Shown here piece after piece: positions 15,302 to 23,490 of a stretch of 64,000 nt of DNA. Below the pieces are notes generated by a model, which made no database searches, was not told where the DNA came from, and worked only from the letters and a program-made list of their open reading frames with translations. Source of the DNA: Gracilinema caldarium (lineage in GTDB: Bacteria > Spirochaetota > Spirochaetia > Treponematales > Breznakiellaceae). Positions within the stretch are counted from its first letter, which is position 1. The number at the start of each line of letters is the position of its first letter. A program made the translations under genes and the position numbers. Location: the NCBI RefSeq assembly GCF_029265695.1, contig NZ_JAJUHW010000007.1:24913-88912 (forward strand). The letters run 5' to 3'.

Positions 15302-16555
15302 TCAGCCCTCTGAACCAGTTGCATCCTTCGGGCGGAGAATCAGGTTTAATACAACGCCGAAAATAGCAGACAAGCCCAGGCCGGAGAGGTTGATCGGGCC
15401 GAGCTTGAAGGTAGCGCCGCCGAGACCAAGGACGAGCATGGTGGCGGTAATAATCAGCACCTTGGGATTGGAAAGGTTAACCTTCGCATCTACCATGTTC
15501 TTGATACCGATGGAGGAAATCATACCGAAGAGCAGGATAGAAATGCCGCCAATTACCGGAGCGGGAATCGTACCGATAAGAGCGGTAAATTTGGGAACCA
15601 AGGAGAGGAGAATTGCGAAGATCGCGGCTATTCTCATGATGATGGGGTTGAACGCACCGGTAAGAGCTACTGCACCGGTATTTTCCGAATAGGTGGTATT
15701 TGCAGGACCGCCGATTAGGGCAGCGAGGGATGTTGCAAGTCCGTCACCGATCAGGGTCCGATGAATGCCGGGATCCTTTATAAAGTCCTTGCCGACCACA
15801 TTGCCGATAGCTAGGATATCCCCGAAATGCTCGACCATGGTTACTATCGCGATAGGCACCATAATAGAAATGGCTGAGGCGGAGAATTTGGGCAAGCTGA
15901 ATTTCGGAATACCGATCCATGCAGCTTCGCCGACCGACTTAAAGTCTACAATACCGATAATGATAGACAGAATGTAACCCGCAATAAGCGCAATGAGAAC
16001 CGGGAGGTTTGATGCAAATTTCCATCCAAATTTCGGGAATGCGATTTTTACAAATACGCCGACCGCAAAGGTAAAGAGCGATATAGCCCAGCAGCCATTG
16101 GTTCCAATTGCATCGGCGATAGCCTTGGCATTGGTGCCATTGGCATTCTGTACAGCCACCGGAGCAAGAATCATACCGATGAGTATGATCATTGGACCGG
16201 TCACATGGGGTGGCAGAATCTTGTGGAGATTATCATAGGAGACAAACTTAAAGATAATTGCCACTACCACATAGAGCAAACCGGCGATAACAATACCCCC
16301 AAGGGCATAGGGAATCCCTTCGCTTGCTCCGACTGCAATAATGCCAGGAATAAAAGCAAAGGAGCTTCCGAGGAATACCGGTACCTTAAAGCCGGTTACG
16401 ATATGGAACAGCAAGGTTCCGATACCGGCGGCAAAGAGGGTTACGCCAACATCCAGCCCCGTCAAAATAGGGACCAAAACTGTTGCGCCAAACATTACGA
16501 ACGTGTGCTGCAAGCCGAGAATCACGTTCCTTCCGGAGAGGTCTTTTTCTGCCAT
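15302..16555 (-). CDS. Uracil/xanthine permease (NCS2 family)
   Basis: This 417-residue membrane protein has about 12-14 hydrophobic segments and typical NCS2 length. Landmarks are GLQHTFVMFGATVLVPILTG at the N-terminus, EHFGDILAIGNVVGKDF in the centre, and GPANTTYSENTGAVALTG, the substrate-site loop most like uracil permeases (UraA). It imports a nucleobase by proton symport. It is preceded by its own promoter and leader hairpin, downstream of the Mo hydroxylase genes on the same strand. The context suggests it supplies the substrate of that pathway: uracil by family, a purine or other ring by neighbourhood. Confidence 0.85.
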   Translation of the reverse strand: MAEKDLSGRNVILGLQHTFVMFGATVLVPILTGLDVGVTLFAAGIGTLLFHIVTGFKVPVFLGSSFAFIPGIIAVGASEGIPYALGGIVIAGLLYVVVAIIFKFVSYDNLHKILPPHVTGPMIILIGMILAPVAVQNANGTNAKAIADAIGTNGCWAISLFTFAVGVFVKIAFPKFGWKFASNLPVLIALIAGYILSIIIGIVDFKSVGEAAWIGIPKFSLPKFSASAISIMVPIAIVTMVEHFGDILAIGNVVGKDFIKDPGIHRTLIGDGLATSLAALIGGPANTTYSENTGAVALTGAFNPIIMRIAAIFAILLSLVPKFTALIGTIPAPVIGGISILLFGMISSIGIKNMVDAKVNLSNPKVLIITATMLVLGLGGATFKLGPINLSGLGLSAIFGVVLNLILRPKDATGSEG

Positions 16556-16578
16556 ATAGCCTCCTTTTTACCATGTTT

Positions 16579-16608
16579 CCCGGTTCACCTTCTCCGAAGG
16601 CATCCGGG
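16579..16608 (-). promoter_or_regulatory. Two-tier hairpin in the permease leader
   Basis: Just upstream of the ribosome binding site the minus-strand leader has CCCGG (16604-16608) pairing with CCGGG (16579-16583), and inside it CCTTC (16596-16600) pairing with GAAGG (16588-16592) around a 3-base loop. It is compact and not followed by a T-run, so it is not a terminator. A translational control element or small riboswitch is possible but no known class is recognised. Confidence 0.4.
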
Positions 16609-16645
16609 ATACAATGCACCAATGTTGTACTGTGCTCAGCGTTAT

Positions 16646-16680
16646 GTATAGTAGTATACGTTACGCTACACAGACTGTAA
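16646..16680 (-). promoter_or_regulatory. Promoter of the permease gene with inverted repeat
   Basis: On the minus strand TTACAG (16675-16680) and TATACT (16653-16658) are separated by 16 bases, a plausible sigma-70 promoter. An inverted repeat GTATA-N4-TATAC at 16646-16659 overlaps the -10 box and may be an operator. It suggests the permease can be transcribed independently of the upstream operon. Confidence 0.45.
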
Positions 16681-16694
16681 CCAATTTTTTTTGA

Positions 16695-19151
16695 CTACGG
16701 CGTAATTGCCGCGTCGGGACTGTGCCGCCGGGTGGCCGGATCGGACCGGCAGGAACCGGAAGGCGTCTTGGTAATCCAGTTATCGATGGGCTCCTTGTTC
16801 TGTAAAGCCCGCCAGACATCTTCTGCCCGTATGGGCATATGGGTCAGTTCAGCGCCGACCGCCGCATCGATGGCGTTGGCCAGGGCCGGGGCGACGGATA
16901 TCATGGGGTGTTCACCGACTCCACGGGCACCGTAGGGACCGTCTAGCTGGGGGGTCTCCACCGCAATGGTTTCTATCGCTTCCGGCAGATCCTTGGCGGT
17001 GGGTATCTTGTTGTCCGTAAAGGAGGGGTTAAGAAGGTGCCCCTGCTTATCGTAGATATAGCCTTCGCAAATAGCGGTCCCGAGGCCCTGGATCATTCCG
17101 CCGATAGCCTGGCCGCGCACCATGTCCTCGTTAATCACCTTGCCGACATCAAAGGCGCTCGCTATTTTCAGTATCTTGTATTCACCCGTTTCAGGATCCA
17201 CTTCCACGGTAATGCCGTGGGCTCCATAGGTCCAGTCCAGTGCAGGATTTCCCTCGCCTGTTTCCTTGTTCAGGTTGCTGAGGCCCTGGGCTATGTACTG
17301 GCCCACCCCAATAAGCGGACCGCCCACACCGTTGCCGTTGGGGTACGCATAACCGATAGAAATGCTTGCCCAGCTTACCGCTTCCGAAGGATGGTGTTTT
17401 ACATAGATCTTATCCCCGTCGTGGGCAAGGTCCGCAGGGTTTGCTCGTAGAATCTGGGCTGCCACTTCATAACCCTTTTTCAGGAGATCCTCCGCGGCAA
17501 GAATACAGGCGTTTCCGGAAAGAATGAGTCCCTTGGAAGCCACGGTTTGCCAGTCGTAGGGATCCCGATCTGTGTCCTTTTCTACTGTAACCTTTACTTT
17601 TTCCAGGGGGAATCCTAAGCGCTCCGCCACAATTTGCTGGAAGGCGGTAGTGGAACCTTGGCCGATTTCCATGAGCCCTACGTTGACATTCACCGTACCG
17701 TCACTGTTCATTTTAATGACAGCCGAAGTTGCCGTGAAGGACGGCATAGCTGGGGCCTTGTGCAAAGCTGCAATGCCCTTACCTATCTTTCTACCCGTCT
17801 TCCTCTCCCGCTCCTTTTCTTCTTCGGTCAGGGTGCCGTAGTTAATTGCGTTTGCAACCGCATCAATACACTTGAGGACGTTTCCCGTATGTTCCTGGAT
17901 AACTTCCCCCGTTAGGGTTGTTGATCCGGGTCGCAGGGCATTTTTTCGGCGGAATTCCAGGGGATCCATGCCAATAGCCTTGGCAACCAGTTCCATATGC
18001 CGTTCAAGACCCCAGTGGAATTCTACATGTCCGAAACCACGATATGCAGTCCCATAGGGCTTATTGGTATAGACCGTGTAGGCATCGACCCAGGCATTGG
18101 GAATATCGTAGGGGCCATTAGCAGAATAGCAAGAAGCCCTAGTTACGTTCACCGCATAGTCAGCATAAGCTCCTGCATCCCAGTACATGGTCATTTTCTG
18201 GGCAAGAATACGACCGTCTTTAGCAACACCGGTCTTGATACGATAAGTCAGAGCACTGCGGCATGGAAGGAGGGTAAATTCCTCTTCACGGCTGGCCTGG
18301 AATTTTACCGGCCGGCCTCCGGCCTTTCTAGACAGCACCGCTGTCAAAGGTTCGATATGAATTCCTGCCTTTCCGCCGAAACCTCCACCCACATGGGGTA
18401 CCAGAACCCGCACCTTGTTTAATGGAAGCTTAAAGGCATAACAGAACAGGTTCCGCACCGTAAAGGGAGACTGGGCACTAGACCAAATCGTAATTTCATC
18501 ATCCTTACCCCACTGAACAATTGCGACATGGGTTTCCATGGGAACGTGTTGGACCGACGGATTGGTATATTCCCGTTCGATAATCCACTCCGATTCGGAA
18601 AACCCCTTTTCCACATCACCCTTGCGCATCTTATTCCATGTGGCAATATTTGTCCCCGGCTGGGGAGAAAAAGCGGGCTTAAAATAATCATATTTTCCCA
18701 GATCCGGATGGATGAGGGGAGCGCCCTCTTTGATGGCATCCATGTGGTTTAGGATCGGCTCCAGGACCTCGTATTCCACCTCGATAAGGTCTACCGCTTT
18801 TTTGGCGATTTCCAGCGTGTCCGCTGCAACCGCTGCAACCGCTTCCCCATAATGGCGGACCTCTTTTTTAGCCAGGATATCCTTATCTACAATATATAAA
18901 CCAAGCTTGTAATTAAGCTCCTCGCCGGTCAGCACCGCCCGAACCCCCGGCAGAGCCTGGGCCTTGGATACATCAATATGCTTAATTCGTGCCCGGGCAT
19001 GGGGACTTTTTTTCACCTGAGCATAAAGCATACCCGGCAGCACTATATCGCTCACATACCTGGCAGCTCCGGTAATTTTTTCCACCGCCTCTTCCCGGCG
19101 GACCGCCTTGCCGACATATTTAAGAGTTTTGGGATCGCTATTTTCCAGCAT
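16695..19151 (-). CDS. Xanthine-dehydrogenase-type Mo hydroxylase, molybdopterin subunit
   Basis: This 818-residue catalytic subunit of the xanthine oxidase family is long enough to hold both molybdopterin domains. Visible motifs are VPHVGGGFGGKAG (cofactor binding, near 260), TAYRGFG (near 365), and the general-base Glu747 in GARGVGEHPM. It hydroxylates an N-heterocycle with electrons leaving through the FeS and FAD subunits. Its start overlaps the FeS gene by 14 bp. Family resemblance does not fix the substrate: purines, pyrimidines and nicotinate are all used by relatives. The YqeC and MocA homologues in the window hint at a selenium-containing version. Confidence 0.85.
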   Translation of the reverse strand: MLENSDPKTLKYVGKAVRREEAVEKITGAARYVSDIVLPGMLYAQVKKSPHARARIKHIDVSKAQALPGVRAVLTGEELNYKLGLYIVDKDILAKKEVRHYGEAVAAVAADTLEIAKKAVDLIEVEYEVLEPILNHMDAIKEGAPLIHPDLGKYDYFKPAFSPQPGTNIATWNKMRKGDVEKGFSESEWIIEREYTNPSVQHVPMETHVAIVQWGKDDEITIWSSAQSPFTVRNLFCYAFKLPLNKVRVLVPHVGGGFGGKAGIHIEPLTAVLSRKAGGRPVKFQASREEEFTLLPCRSALTYRIKTGVAKDGRILAQKMTMYWDAGAYADYAVNVTRASCYSANGPYDIPNAWVDAYTVYTNKPYGTAYRGFGHVEFHWGLERHMELVAKAIGMDPLEFRRKNALRPGSTTLTGEVIQEHTGNVLKCIDAVANAINYGTLTEEEKERERKTGRKIGKGIAALHKAPAMPSFTATSAVIKMNSDGTVNVNVGLMEIGQGSTTAFQQIVAERLGFPLEKVKVTVEKDTDRDPYDWQTVASKGLILSGNACILAAEDLLKKGYEVAAQILRANPADLAHDGDKIYVKHHPSEAVSWASISIGYAYPNGNGVGGPLIGVGQYIAQGLSNLNKETGEGNPALDWTYGAHGITVEVDPETGEYKILKIASAFDVGKVINEDMVRGQAIGGMIQGLGTAICEGYIYDKQGHLLNPSFTDNKIPTAKDLPEAIETIAVETPQLDGPYGARGVGEHPMISVAPALANAIDAAVGAELTHMPIRAEDVWRALQNKEPIDNWITKTPSGSCRSDPATRRHSPDAAITP

Positions 19152-19629
19152 ATTTCAATCCCTCCTTCTTTTCTAACTGTCCTGTGGCATCGAGAACCGC
19201 TTCTATTATCTGTTGGTAGCCTGTACAGCGGCAAAAGTTGCCCTCCAGACCTTCCTTTATTTCTTCCACCGTTGGTTTCGGATGATTGCGGATAAGCTCC
19301 CGGGCAGACATGATCATACCGGAGGTGCAGAAACCGCACTGTACCGCATTGTTTCTATCAAAGGCTTCCTGCAGCTTCGAAAGGGTTCCGTCCTTAGCTT
19401 CGCCTTCGATGGTTTCTATTTCTGCGCCATCGGCCTCGACTGCCAAGACCATACAGGAATTAACGGTTTTTCCGTTCATAAAGACCGTACAGGCACCGCA
19501 CTCTCCTGCCCCGCAGCCTTCTTTGGTACCCGTAAGGCCCAGATCTTCCCGCAGGAACCTCAAGAGGGTTCGATTTTCCGCCACATCCCGTTCATAAAGT
19601 TCACCGTTAATTTTTACTGAGATTTTCAT
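19138..19629 (-). CDS. Mo hydroxylase 2Fe-2S subunit
   Basis: This is a 163-residue protein when started at ATG 19629, which has GGAGGT upstream; the longer frame to 19698 runs into the FAD gene. The N-terminal plant-type ferredoxin cluster uses CGAGECGAC then NSC. The C-terminal helical cluster uses CGFCTSGM and NFCRCTGYQ. It carries electrons from the molybdopterin to FAD. The overlaps on both sides (4 and 14 bp) show it is co-translated with the other two subunits, as in bacterial three-subunit xanthine dehydrogenases. Confidence 0.9.
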   Translation of the reverse strand: MKISVKINGELYERDVAENRTLLRFLREDLGLTGTKEGCGAGECGACTVFMNGKTVNSCMVLAVEADGAEIETIEGEAKDGTLSKLQEAFDRNNAVQCGFCTSGMIMSARELIRNHPKPTVEEIKEGLEGNFCRCTGYQQIIEAVLDATGQLEKKEGLKYAGK

Positions 19630-20444
19630 TTCCGCACCTCCGTAAGCAGCCGTTTTACAAATACTTCTACCATAAATTCCCGGTATTCCTTGCTGCACCG
19701 CACATCGCTAATGGGACTGATTATTTTTCGAGTCGCCGCAACCGCATCTTCTACCGAAATGGAAGCCGGCAGATCCGGCGTTACCACCGGAGTCGGAGCG
19801 GCGGAACTTACGGCAATTCGGAGTACATCGCCCTTAATACTCACGGCAACTCCAATAATGCCCAGATCATGCCCGTTGATGCGTTTTAGTTTGCGGTAGG
19901 CGCCCTTTGCCCCTGCAGTTGTCGGCGGGATAATGATTGATTCCAGCACCTCTGCTGGACTCAATACGGTCTTTTTTACCCCCGTAAAAAACTCTGTAAA
20001 GGGCACCACCCTTGTTCCCTTGCTGGATGCGATGACCGCCTGGGCCCCTAGACAGAGCAGAGCCGGTGCCATGTCCGAACAGGGAGAGGCGTTGACCACA
20101 TTGCCCATAATGGTTGCCCGGTTCCGTACCTGGTAACTTGCCAGGTCATGGCCGCATTCCTGGAGGAGCGGATAATGATCCCGCACGGCCTGGTTCTTTA
20201 GTATTTCGTTGATGGTTACCGCGGGCCTAAAAACAAGTCCTTCAGTGGGACTGTAGGTAATCCCCTCGTAGCCAGATACCTTTTTTATATCCACCACAAG
20301 CTGGGGCTTCATAACCCCGTTTCTAATATTAACCAGCAAATCGGTCCCCCCCGCCAGGACCTTTGCATTGCCTTCATGGTCATCCAGAATCTTAAAAAGC
20401 TCCTGTTTTGACCTTGGCCCTGCATAAGAAAATTGATGCAGCAT
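19626..20444 (-). CDS. Mo hydroxylase FAD-binding subunit
   Basis: This is a 272-residue protein from ATG 20444, chosen because AGGAGG lies seven bases upstream; the ORF could extend to 20468 but would overlap the carbamate kinase stop. The PP-loop VLAGGTDLLVNIRNG near residue 37 and NVVNASPCSDMAPALLCLGA near residue 103 are the typical FAD-binding motifs of the XdhB/CoxM family. It passes electrons to NAD or another acceptor. It overlaps the FeS gene by 4 bp. Confidence 0.88.
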   Translation of the reverse strand: MLHQFSYAGPRSKQELFKILDDHEGNAKVLAGGTDLLVNIRNGVMKPQLVVDIKKVSGYEGITYSPTEGLVFRPAVTINEILKNQAVRDHYPLLQECGHDLASYQVRNRATIMGNVVNASPCSDMAPALLCLGAQAVIASSKGTRVVPFTEFFTGVKKTVLSPAEVLESIIIPPTTAGAKGAYRKLKRINGHDLGIIGVAVSIKGDVLRIAVSSAAPTPVVTPDLPASISVEDAVAATRKIISPISDVRCSKEYREFMVEVFVKRLLTEVRK

Positions 20445-20457
20445 AGCGCCTCCTTTT

Positions 20458-21402
20458 TTATAGTACAAATCTCGTACCCGACTCTCCCCGCAGAGAGCGG
20501 ATTATATTTTCCGAATTGGTTATAATTGCTTCCTTGCCTCCGTTCTTAAGGTAATCGATGACAGCCTTCACCTTGGGCTCCATGCTGCCCTTGCCAAACT
20601 GACCCTCTTTCAGGTATTGCTCTGCCTCCGCTATGGTGAGCTTATCGAGCCAGCGGCGGGTAGGTTTGGTAAAGTCTAGGGCAACCTTTTCCACCTCTGT
20701 GGAGATGATAAAAAGGTCAGCTCCGATAGACGAAGCTAGCACGCTGGATGCAAGGTCCTTGTCGATAACCGCTTCCAAGCCAGAAATAGTGCCGTCCTCG
20801 GCTTCTGCAACAGGCACTCCGCCGCCACCAACGGCGATGACCGTCTCGCCCTGTTCCAGAAGTTCCCGGATTATGCTTTCCTGGATTATACGTTTGGGCC
20901 GGGGGCTCGGCACGACCCGCCGCCAGCCGCGGCCAGAGTCTTCCACCACGGACCAGCCGTCCTGTTCCTGCCGCATTTTGGCGGTGGCCTCGTCCATAAA
21001 GGAACCAATAGGCTTGGTCGGATTCTTAAAAGCCGGATCATTGGCGTCCACCACCGTTTCGGTGACCAGGGCCACCGCCCGGTTGGGCATGCCCCGGCGG
21101 CGGAACTCGTTATACAGGGAGGTCTCAAACATGTAACCGATCGAACCCTGGGTATTACTGCCGATATAATCAAGCGGCGCAGGAGGCACCTCCTTGGCAC
21201 TGATTTCGTTTTTCCGGAGTAAAAAACCTACCTGAGGACCGTTTCCGTGGGTTATCGCCACCGAATACCCAGCCTGTATAAGATCGACAATATAGGGAAC
21301 CGTGAACCGAACCGATTCAAACTGGTCCTGAAGACCTGTCTTTTTTGGATCCCGGATCAGGGCATTTCCGCCCACGGCAACTATTGCAATTTTTCGTGCC
21401 AT
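20458..21402 (-). CDS. arcC: Carbamate kinase
   Basis: This is a 314-residue protein from ATG 21402 (an upstream in-frame TTG is less likely; AGGAGG lies at 21409-21414). It has the amino-acid-kinase fold with VAVGGNALI at the N-terminus, SVAITHGNGPQVG near residue 49, and AVGGGGVPV near residue 193. It makes ATP from carbamoyl phosphate and ADP. In this operon it should be the energy-yielding last step after the FdrA/DUF1116/DUF2877 carbamoyl transfer, the job of AllK (YbcF) in E. coli. There is no arginine deiminase or ornithine carbamoyltransferase beside it. Confidence 0.9.
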   Translation of the reverse strand: MARKIAIVAVGGNALIRDPKKTGLQDQFESVRFTVPYIVDLIQAGYSVAITHGNGPQVGFLLRKNEISAKEVPPAPLDYIGSNTQGSIGYMFETSLYNEFRRRGMPNRAVALVTETVVDANDPAFKNPTKPIGSFMDEATAKMRQEQDGWSVVEDSGRGWRRVVPSPRPKRIIQESIIRELLEQGETVIAVGGGGVPVAEAEDGTISGLEAVIDKDLASSVLASSIGADLFIISTEVEKVALDFTKPTRRWLDKLTIAEAEQYLKEGQFGKGSMEPKVKAVIDYLKNGGKEAIITNSENIIRSLRGESGTRFVL

Positions 21403-22427
21403 CAAGACCTCCTTTGTTCCACCGAGGCAATTCCAAACAGGAAACCGGTGGCACTGTCCAAACCGGAACTGTGCCCGTATTGGGCAAGCTGGACAATTTC
21501 TTGGCGGATATCCTGGGATGGGTCAACAAAGGCTTTCGCAAAGCGCACCAGAATGCTGCTGAATCGGCCCAGGCTTGCCATATATAGAAAACTTTTAGAA
21601 ACAATACCGGTCCTGTCTCTCGGATCCGTGATTGTGGAGGGGACAGTCCCCAATGTGGCCGCAATCCCCCATAACCAGGTCTCTACTGCTAAAGCACTTA
21701 TCTGCTCTTCATAATCAGGATGGGCTGCGTACATGAGGAGGGCTATGGCAAGGCCGCAGAGAAAATCGTCCCCCGAAGGAGTTAAGCCCTGGCCGAGGCC
21801 AAGCAGCTTAAGCGAAGCCGTCAAAGCTACAGAGGGTGAACCGGCGACTAGAGAATTGCAAAGTGTATTTGCAACAGATTCAAACCGGCCGCTATACCCA
21901 CTCGTTTCTTCAGGAAGAAAATTCACCAGGTGCTCTTTGGAAAGCCAGCGAAGCTCCGTATTTTGTTCCGCCTGGAGTGCTTCCAGGGCTATTCCGGCTT
22001 CCTCCAGCCGCTGCTCCAGCATTCCTGCACTAAGCGCCAGTGGGGGCGGACATTCATCAACCTGTGAATTCTTCTTAATATGATCAAAGCTTATTGAAAT
22101 ATGAGAACCGAACGAGAGGGTTTGTCCGTTAAATCTGCCGGCAATCCCAGGTTCTAGACTTAAGGCGTTGAAACGAACCGCTTGGCTCCCAGAACCGGCA
22201 ACAAGGACCGATAGGGGATGCAGAAGAGCAGGCTGTGTAACCAGGGTATAGAGAATCGGTTTATCAGGTACAATAAGATTCAGCGCATTGGTATATACAG
22301 AATGTACCGTGCATTCAAAGGGTTCCGAGGGGAATAGGGAACCTGCAATGTAGGCATCTATTCTGCTCACTGGACCGGACCAGCATTCAGTACTTTCCGA
22401 TCCCTGGCTATACCAAACCGTGCGCAC
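21402..22427 (-). CDS. DUF2877 protein, AllH/YlbF-like
   Basis: This 341-residue protein has the DUF2877 signature LGLGQGLTPSGDDFLCGLAIAL near residue 225. In E. coli the relative YlbF (AllH) works with FdrA (AllF) and YlbE (AllG) as oxamate transcarbamylase, moving a carbamoyl group to phosphate. The annotated start is GTG 22427, which overlaps the GntR gene by 20 bp. A second GTG at 22370 fits family lengths and is possible. The stop overlaps the carbamate kinase start, which tightly couples carbamoyl phosphate formation and use. Confidence 0.78.
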   Translation of the reverse strand: MRTVWYSQGSESTECWSGPVSRIDAYIAGSLFPSEPFECTVHSVYTNALNLIVPDKPILYTLVTQPALLHPLSVLVAGSGSQAVRFNALSLEPGIAGRFNGQTLSFGSHISISFDHIKKNSQVDECPPPLALSAGMLEQRLEEAGIALEALQAEQNTELRWLSKEHLVNFLPEETSGYSGRFESVANTLCNSLVAGSPSVALTASLKLLGLGQGLTPSGDDFLCGLAIALLMYAAHPDYEEQISALAVETWLWGIAATLGTVPSTITDPRDRTGIVSKSFLYMASLGRFSSILVRFAKAFVDPSQDIRQEIVQLAQYGHSSGLDSATGFLFGIASVEQRRS

Positions 22428-23088
22428 GGATAAGCGCTTCCTTTAGGGCGTTAGATACCTTGTCCTTGCCCCATAGTATGTTCTCCCGGGTTAATTCCTT
22501 CGCCCTCTGCACATCGCAGTGCTCTAGAGCAGCAAGGATCTCCAAATGGTCCTGGCAAGTTTTTTTAAGCCGCTCAGGATCGGTAATGTCCGAAAGCCGT
22601 ACAAAATGTATGCTCCGGTCTATATCTTTTAAAATTTTCTGCATTACCCTGTTTCCCGCTTCCGCAGCCAGGGCTTCGTGAAAGTGTTCGTCTTCTAATG
22701 CTGCTTCATGGGCCATGGCCGGCAGGGCGTCCAGCAGTTCCTTCCAGCGCTTTCTGAGCTGCCTAAGAATTCCAGAGCTCATACCGCGTTCACAGATTTG
22801 CTCAATAACCGCCAGTTCCAGTACGAGCCGGGTATCGTAGAGGTCCTCCAGTTCCTGCAGGTCAATCTTGCGAACCCGGTACCCCTTTCGTTCTGCCTTG
22901 TCCACAAGACCCGCCTCCGCAAGCATGTTCAGAGCCTCGCGGATAGGACTGCGGCTTACCCCGAATTCCACACAGAGTTCTTCCTCGGTAAGCCGATGGC
23001 CAGGCGGATAGAGCCATGTGCGGATCCGTTCAGATAATGATTCATACACTTCTGCACTAAGATTCCTTCCGCTCCGTCCGTCTGCCAT
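22408..23088 (-). CDS. GntR-family regulator, FCD domain
   Basis: This 226-residue protein has an N-terminal winged helix (VYESLSERIRTWLYPPGHRL, then VSRSPIREALNMLAEAGLV) and a helical FCD ligand-binding domain from about residue 85, including the Asp/His metal-site pattern DTRLVLE and EDEHFHEAL. It lies inside the catabolic operon and is likely its regulator, sensing a pathway acid. The palindrome TTGTATACAA in the operon promoter (29582-29591) is of the type bound by FCD GntR proteins. Whether it represses or activates cannot be read from sequence. Confidence 0.85.
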   Translation of the reverse strand: MADGRSGRNLSAEVYESLSERIRTWLYPPGHRLTEEELCVEFGVSRSPIREALNMLAEAGLVDKAERKGYRVRKIDLQELEDLYDTRLVLELAVIEQICERGMSSGILRQLRKRWKELLDALPAMAHEAALEDEHFHEALAAEAGNRVMQKILKDIDRSIHFVRLSDITDPERLKKTCQDHLEILAALEHCDVQRAKELTRENILWGKDKVSNALKEALIRAHGLV

Positions 23089-23097
23089 CAGATCCTC

Positions 23098-23481
23098 CTA
23101 TTTAAACACGAATACTTTAACCGGCTTGCCAGGCCGTTCGTCGGACTCCTCCACCGTGGCGGTGAGCTTCATCCCAATAACAGGATTTTCCACCTCAAGC
23201 CGTCCCGATGCCCGCAGTCCATTTTCGAACTGGACTATACCAAAGAGGAGATACTTTTTGGTATACCCTTCGGGCAAATTCCACGCCCTGGTCCAGGTAA
23301 GCAGTGTGCAGGGGCCTTCGAGATCGAAGGTTTCCCAGCCCTTACCGGTTACCGGATCCCGACGGGCGCTGCATTTTGAACAGATCATCGGTGCCGGATA
23401 ATAGATGGCCCCGCAACTTTGGCATTTATAGGCCTTTATTTTGGGGGCCTTTACTTCGTATTGGCTAAAATCGATAAACAT
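23098..23481 (-). CDS. DUF35 zinc-ribbon/OB-fold partner of the thiolase-like protein
   Basis: This 127-residue protein has a rubredoxin-like zinc ribbon at the N-terminus (CQSCGAIYYP, then CSKC) and an OB-fold behind it (LLTWTRAWNLPEGY, GIVQFENGLRASGRLEV). DUF35 proteins form complexes with thiolase-superfamily enzymes, for example the archaeal HMG-CoA synthase/thiolase complex and PhlB, and help channel acyl-CoA. It lies ten bases from the thiolase-like gene. It has no catalytic motif of its own. Confidence 0.82.
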   Translation of the reverse strand: MFIDFSQYEVKAPKIKAYKCQSCGAIYYPAPMICSKCSARRDPVTGKGWETFDLEGPCTLLTWTRAWNLPEGYTKKYLLFGIVQFENGLRASGRLEVENPVIGMKLTATVEESDERPGKPVKVFVFK

Positions 23482-23490
23482 ATCTGCCCC

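Noticed and set aside
15302..16555. Naming the permease strictly as a xanthine transporter because of the xanthine-dehydrogenase-type genes
   Set aside because: The central motifs look more like uracil permeases; substrate was left open.
16675..16695. T-rich run after a small hairpin as a terminator on the plus strand
   Set aside because: No plus-strand gene ends here and the stem is only five base pairs; the region is better read as the permease promoter.
20458..21402. Carbamate kinase as part of an arginine deiminase pathway
   Set aside because: No arginine deiminase, ornithine carbamoyltransferase or antiporter is nearby; DUF2877 and FdrA-DUF1116 give a better context.
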